A DNA stretch of 64,000 nt from assembly GCA_937895345.1 (NCBI GenBank), contig CALAWP010000051.1:110492-174491 (forward strand), in the 5' to 3' direction. The position numbers were made by a program, and so were the translations under genes. This document shows, piece after piece, positions 60,072-64,000 of the stretch; within the stretch, counting starts at the first letter, position 1, and every line of letters starts with the position of its first letter. The notes under the pieces are model-generated. The model ran no database searches, was not told where the DNA came from, and worked only from the letters and a program-made list of their open reading frames with translations. This DNA comes from an uncultured Paenibacillus sp. (GTDB taxonomy: Bacteria > Bacillota > Bacilli > Paenibacillales > Paenibacillaceae).

Positions 60072-63000
60072 ATGTTTTGGACAACGGAAAAGCTGGCCGC
60101 CCGACTAAAGGAGCTGGGCGAATACAGATATCGCGATGCGATCCAGCTGAACGAATGGGATTTCAGAATCGATGAAGAAAAGCGCAACGGCGCGCATCCC
60201 CCTGTTGACGGGGAGTGGACGACCATTGCGAAGGGAGCCCGCTGGGAAGGCCGTGACTTATACGCATGGGTGCGCAAGCAAGTGGATATTCCTGCTTCCT
60301 GGAGCGGCCGTACGGTTGTCGGCCTGTTCGATTTCGGCAAGACGGGTCCCTTCCATAATTCCGGGTTCGAGTCGCTGCTGTATGTGAACGGCGTTCCATA
60401 CCAAGGAGTCGACACGAACCATCATGAGGTGTTCATTCCCCAGGACTGGGCCGGTTCGAGCCGGGAGTTCTGCTTCCGCCTTTGGTCCGGCTTGGAGGGC
60501 GGCGGCGTGCCAGTCCAGCAGGAGCATCAGTTCAGAAAAGCGGAGCTTGCCTGTCTGGATGAAGCCGCCGACGATTTGTATTATACGGGACTGGCCGCGC
60601 TGGATACGTCCAAGGTGCTTGGCGAGAACGATCCGACACGCCAGGAGCTTCTTCAAGCGGCGGACCGGGCCTTCCTGCTGGTCGATTGGGCGAGACCGGG
60701 TTCTGACGCCTTCTACGAAAGCGTAAGAGCGGCGCGCGACGTCTTGCGCGAAGCGTTGTCCGGCTGGGAGAAAAAGCATGGCGTCACCGTACACTGCATC
60801 GGCCATACGCATATCGACGTCGCCTGGTTATGGCGGCTGACGCATACGCGGGAGAAGGCGGCGCGGTCGTTCTCCACCGTTCTGCGGCTGATGGAGAAAT
60901 ACCCGGAGTACGTCTTCTTGCAAACGCAGCCTCAGCTTTATGCGTATATCAAGGAAGACTATCCGGAGTTGTACGCCCAAATCAAGGAACGGGTCAAGGA
61001 AGGCCGCTGGGAAGCCGGAGGCGCGATGTGGCTGGAAGCGGACTGCAACCTGCCGAGCGGCGAGTCGCTTGTTCGCCAAATTCTGTACGGCACCCGCTTC
61101 CTTCGCGAGGAATTCGGAGCGGAATGCACCTATTTGTGGCTGCCGGACGTATTCGGCTACAGCTGGGCGCTGCCGCAAATTTTAAAGAAATCCGGCATCG
61201 ATACGTTTATGACGACGAAGATCGGATGGAACCAATACAACCGGCTGCCGCACGACACGTTCCGCTGGCGCGGCATCGACGGCTCCGAGGTGCTGACGTA
61301 TGTCGTCTCGACGCCGCCTTCCGCGAACCACAAGGGCTGGTCGTACACCTATAACGGCTTTATCCAGCCTTTTTCGGTGAAAGGCATTTGGGATATGTAC
61401 CAGGACAAGGAGATTAACCGGGACTTGCTGCTTGCTTACGGCTACGGCGACGGCGGAGGCGGCGTCAACCGCGAGATGCTGGAGATGCGCCGAAGACTGG
61501 AGTCGATGCCGGGGCTGCCGAATGTCGTCACCGAACGCGCCGACGTCTTTTTTGAAAAGCTTCATAAGACGATCGATGCGACGGACCGCTACGTGCATAC
61601 GTGGGACGGCGAGTTGTATCTGGAATATCATCGCGGCACCTACACCAGCCAAGCCTATACCAAGCGGATGAACCGCAAGCTGGAGCTGCTGTACCGGGAG
61701 AGCGAGTGGATTCAGTCGCTCTACAGCGCCGTTTCCGGCACCTGGCAGTCCTATCCGGACGACATGCTCCACCGCGGCTGGGAAATCGTGCTGCGCAACC
61801 AGTTCCACGACATTATTCCGGGCTCTTCGATTGCCGAAGTGTATGAGGACTCGCGGCTGGAATATGCGGAAGCCGAGCGTCTCGGCCGGGAAATATGGCA
61901 GGAAGCCGCCCGGCGGCTGGCCGGATCGGACGGCGCGGCAAGCGCCGAAGGACCGTTCCGCTGGACGGTGTTCAACAGCGCGTTCTTCGATCAGACCGGG
62001 CTCGTCCGCATTCCCGCGCAAGCGGAATTCGGCGAAGGCGCATGGACAGGAGCGGACGGAAGCGCGCTGCAGGCGGAGCGCATCGGCGACGTCTGGCAGG
62101 TGAAGGTCGAAGACATTCCCGCGATGGGCTGCGCGGCGATCGTCTGGCATCCGGAAGCGCGCACGACCGCATCCGATTCGTCTCCATTCGTATATCGCGA
62201 ACGTTCCTTGACGACGCCTCATTACGAGCTGGAGTGGAACGATGCGGGTCAATTGACCCGCATCTACGACCGGGAAGCCGGCCGCGAGGTGCTGGCAGAC
62301 GGGCAAGCCGGCAACGTGCTGCAGGTATTCGAGGACAAGCCGCTGAACTACGAGGCATGGGACATCGATATCTTTTATCAGGAAAAACAGCGCGCAGTCG
62401 AACAACTGAAAGCTGTCGAGCTTGAGGAGTGCGGGGCATTGCGGGCCGTAGTGCGGTTCAAGTGGTCGTATATGGACTCCACGATAAGCCAGCGGCTGAT
62501 CGTCTACGCCGACAGCAGACGGATCGACTTCGAGACGGAGGTCGATTGGCACGAACCCAAGCAGCTGCTGAAGGCAGCCTTCCCGGTAACCGTCCGTTCC
62601 GCCGAAGCTACCTTCGATATCCAGTTCGGCAATGTGAAGCGCCCGACTCACTGGAATACGGGCTGGGATTACGCCCGCTTCGAGACGGTCGGTCATCAAT
62701 GGGCGGATCTGTCCGAGCGCGGTTACGGCGTCAGCCTGCTGAACGACTGCAAATACGGCTACGACGTAAAGGACAACGTCCTGCGCCTGACGCTGATCAA
62801 GTCGGCGACGCACCCCGACCCCCATGCCGACCTGGGCTTTCATGAATTTACGTATTCGCTTCTGCCGCATGCCGGCGATTGGGTCGACGGCGGCACCGTT
62901 CAGGAAGCGTGGGCGCTCAACAATCCGCTCACATGGACCGAAGGAGCTTCGGCTTTCGCCGGACGAAGCCTGCTGAAGCTCGATGCGCCGAACATCATGA

Positions 63001-63230
63001 TCGACGCCGTGAAGAAAGCCGAGGTCGGCGACGGCCTGATCGTTCGCCTGCACGAATTCACCGGAGCGCGCGGAAAGGTGCGTCTGACCAGCGACTTCCC
63101 GCTGACCGGCTGGCAGGAAACCGATCTGATGGAACGGCCGATCGGCGAGATGCAAACGCAGTCCGACGTGGAGTTTCATATTCAGCCGTATGAGATCAAA
63201 ACTTTTATGCTGCAGCTGAAGAAGGGCTGA
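60072..63230 (+). CDS. Alpha-mannosidase, GH38 family
   Basis: A 1052-residue cytoplasmic enzyme releasing mannose from alpha-mannosides. After an N-terminal domain (to about 235), the catalytic barrel begins VHCIGHTHIDVAWLWRLTHTREKAARSF with zinc ligands H247 and D249. The nucleophile is D359 in YLWLPDVFGYSWALPQIL; GGAMWLEADCNLPSGESL precedes it, and NQFHDIIPGSSIAEVYED supplies another zinc histidine. The C-terminal half is the usual beta-sandwich region (LTTPHYELEWNDAGQLTRIYDREAGREVL). No signal peptide. Controlled by the LacI gene upstream. Confidence 0.96.
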   Translation: MFWTTEKLAARLKELGEYRYRDAIQLNEWDFRIDEEKRNGAHPPVDGEWTTIAKGARWEGRDLYAWVRKQVDIPASWSGRTVVGLFDFGKTGPFHNSGFESLLYVNGVPYQGVDTNHHEVFIPQDWAGSSREFCFRLWSGLEGGGVPVQQEHQFRKAELACLDEAADDLYYTGLAALDTSKVLGENDPTRQELLQAADRAFLLVDWARPGSDAFYESVRAARDVLREALSGWEKKHGVTVHCIGHTHIDVAWLWRLTHTREKAARSFSTVLRLMEKYPEYVFLQTQPQLYAYIKEDYPELYAQIKERVKEGRWEAGGAMWLEADCNLPSGESLVRQILYGTRFLREEFGAECTYLWLPDVFGYSWALPQILKKSGIDTFMTTKIGWNQYNRLPHDTFRWRGIDGSEVLTYVVSTPPSANHKGWSYTYNGFIQPFSVKGIWDMYQDKEINRDLLLAYGYGDGGGGVNREMLEMRRRLESMPGLPNVVTERADVFFEKLHKTIDATDRYVHTWDGELYLEYHRGTYTSQAYTKRMNRKLELLYRESEWIQSLYSAVSGTWQSYPDDMLHRGWEIVLRNQFHDIIPGSSIAEVYEDSRLEYAEAERLGREIWQEAARRLAGSDGAASAEGPFRWTVFNSAFFDQTGLVRIPAQAEFGEGAWTGADGSALQAERIGDVWQVKVEDIPAMGCAAIVWHPEARTTASDSSPFVYRERSLTTPHYELEWNDAGQLTRIYDREAGREVLADGQAGNVLQVFEDKPLNYEAWDIDIFYQEKQRAVEQLKAVELEECGALRAVVRFKWSYMDSTISQRLIVYADSRRIDFETEVDWHEPKQLLKAAFPVTVRSAEATFDIQFGNVKRPTHWNTGWDYARFETVGHQWADLSERGYGVSLLNDCKYGYDVKDNVLRLTLIKSATHPDPHADLGFHEFTYSLLPHAGDWVDGGTVQEAWALNNPLTWTEGASAFAGRSLLKLDAPNIMIDAVKKAEVGDGLIVRLHEFTGARGKVRLTSDFPLTGWQETDLMERPIGEMQTQSDVEFHIQPYEIKTFMLQLKKG

Positions 63231-63355
63231 TCAAGCCCCGCGGCGCCAAGGTCAGGAAATTTCGACGAAGAGGCCGTTCTGAACGAGATGATCGACGTGT
63301 ATGAAGGCATCGCGGCCGATCAGATGGCAATCGCCGTTTAACCCGCTCCAACTAT

Positions 63356-63397
63356 AAAAGGAGTGATGGACCGTTACTGCGGCCCGTCACTCCTTTT
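63356..63397. terminator. Bidirectional terminator between the GH38 and winged-helix genes
   Basis: AAAAGGAGTGA and TCACTCCTTTT pair around a 20-base loop, with A and T tracts on each side serving both strands. Confidence 0.85.
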
Positions 63398-63399
63398 CC

Positions 63400-63873
63400 T
63401 TAACCGGACGGTCCATTGACGAGCCGTCTCCAGGCCGGGTACTCTTCCAGATAACCGTATTTGTCGAGCTCCTTCAGCGCATGGCGAATATGATGCTCGT
63501 CCTCTCCCGACTCGCCTGCCATCTCCAGCAGCGTCTGCATGTCGATCGCGGGATGTTCCTTGCAAAAATGCAGCAGCCCCTTGGCGGTCCACGAAAGCCG
63601 GTCGTCCCGGAAGTAGCCGACCATTCGCCTGTACACCTTGTTCGGCAAAATCTTGACTTCCACCAGCTGCTGCAGCGCTTTAATCGTCTGCTTCTCGCTC
63701 ATTCGGCCCAGCCTCGATACGTCCGATAATTCGGGCGTATCGGATTCGGAAGTCAGGCATCCCCTTAACACGATATAAACCATTTGCGAAAAAATATCCA
63801 ATCCCGGATGTCGAAAAATATCTTCGGAAACGGTGATCATACGCGTCGAATCGCTTGTCGTTACGCTAGTCAT
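63400..63873 (-). CDS. Winged-helix DNA-binding protein
   Basis: A 157-residue protein with two helix-turn-helix-like segments. The first is FSQMVYIVLRGCLTSESDTPELSDVSRLGRMSEKQTIKALQQLVEVKIL with RRMVGYFRDDRLSWTAKGLLHFCKEHP after it; the second is DMQTLLEMAGESGEDEHHIRHALKELDKYGYLEE. The pattern resembles Paenibacillus helix-turn-helix proteins related to replication-initiator or DnaD-type winged helices. Its targets are unknown. The start ATG at 63873 follows GGGGAG. Confidence 0.75.
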   Translation of the reverse strand: MTSVTTSDSTRMITVSEDIFRHPGLDIFSQMVYIVLRGCLTSESDTPELSDVSRLGRMSEKQTIKALQQLVEVKILPNKVYRRMVGYFRDDRLSWTAKGLLHFCKEHPAIDMQTLLEMAGESGEDEHHIRHALKELDKYGYLEEYPAWRRLVNGPSG

Positions 63874-64000
63874 GCTGTTCTCCCCTCTCCCGGCGCCCGG
63901 AGCTCCGGGCCTGTCCGTTTATGTTCTCCATTATGGTACATATAGTAGGGCTTGCTGAATGAAGAAAATCCCTTTATCCACAAGGGATCTGGAGCGTTTT

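Noticed and set aside
61182..63179. 665-codon open frame on the minus strand
   Set aside because: Shadow of the GH38 mannosidase gene in GC-rich DNA; no motif, start site or promoter.
63231..63341. In-frame continuation of the mannosidase after its TGA, ending EGIAADQMAIAV
   Set aside because: The GH38 protein already ends naturally at LQLKKG; the 36-codon tail matches nothing I recognise. Possible remnant, but too short to call.
1..64000. tRNA or rRNA genes
   Set aside because: No TTCRANNC arm with a matching acceptor stem or rRNA-like conserved block was noticed; a dedicated scan would be needed to exclude one.

Overview
The window looks like chromosomal DNA from a spore-former of the Paenibacillus/Cohnella type (Paenibacillaceae). 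This is inferred from gene content: Bce-type two-component/ABC modules, a T-box-controlled glutaminyl-tRNA synthetase, strong AGGAGG-type ribosome binding sites, sigma-A promoters, cre-like sites, and many plant-polysaccharide enzymes in GC-rich DNA. No rRNA, tRNA, prophage, CRISPR array or intact insertion sequence was seen. I ran no searches; family names come from recognising motifs and domain order.

Layout. 1-4.4 kb: a Bce-like peptide-antibiotic sensing/detoxification module (regulator, kinase, ATPase, permease; the permease runs off the left edge) with a TGACA-N4-TGTCA operator. 4.5-8.7 kb: VOC protein, ECF sigma factor, and a DrrAB-like exporter with a TetR regulator; exporter and regulator share an operator-like motif. 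8.9-12 kb: MerR remnant, CE2-like SGNH esterase, and an unusual LysM-GMC oxidoreductase. 12-15 kb: DUF418 membrane protein with a DesK/DesR-like two-component pair. 15-16.1 kb: nested 36-bp and 201-bp repeats. 16.2-16.9 kb: MerR plus a thioredoxin-fold protein under a mer-type operator. 17-20.6 kb: a second regulator/ABC/kinase module of lantibiotic-immunity type.

21.6-33.5 kb: carbohydrate region on the minus strand. It holds a GH43, a secreted discoidin/DUF4434/FN3 protein, a sugar ABC transporter followed by NanE and a ROK kinase (N-acetylmannosamine-like use), a DUF4127 protein, an RpiR regulator and an NlpC/P60 hydrolase. Two near-identical palindromes mark the transporter promoter and the DUF4127 upstream region. 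33.6-39 kb: YdeI-like protein, a frameshifted DUF4386 gene, a Crp/Fnr pseudogene, a UDG-family glycosylase and glnS behind a T-box with a CAA specifier, and an AraC regulator. 39-46.6 kb: PL11 rhamnogalacturonan lyase, polysaccharide deacetylase, MFS exporter, and a modular GH10 xylanase with cre-like control. 46.7-49.9 kb: mqo, a small membrane protein, an aquaporin.

50-54.9 kb: an AT-richer three-gene operon encoding a coiled-coil protein, a McrB-like AAA+ ATPase and a DUF2357/PD-(D/E)XK nuclease. It is a probable McrBC-superfamily defence system and the best candidate for an under-described system here. 55-58.7 kb: DUF421 protein, methyltransferase, and a kinase-like protein whose phospho-acceptor histidine is asparagine and which carries a C-terminal STAS domain. 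58.9-63.2 kb: a LacI regulator and GH38 alpha-mannosidase, each preceded by the palindrome TAACACGTGTTA. 63.4-63.9 kb: a winged-helix protein.
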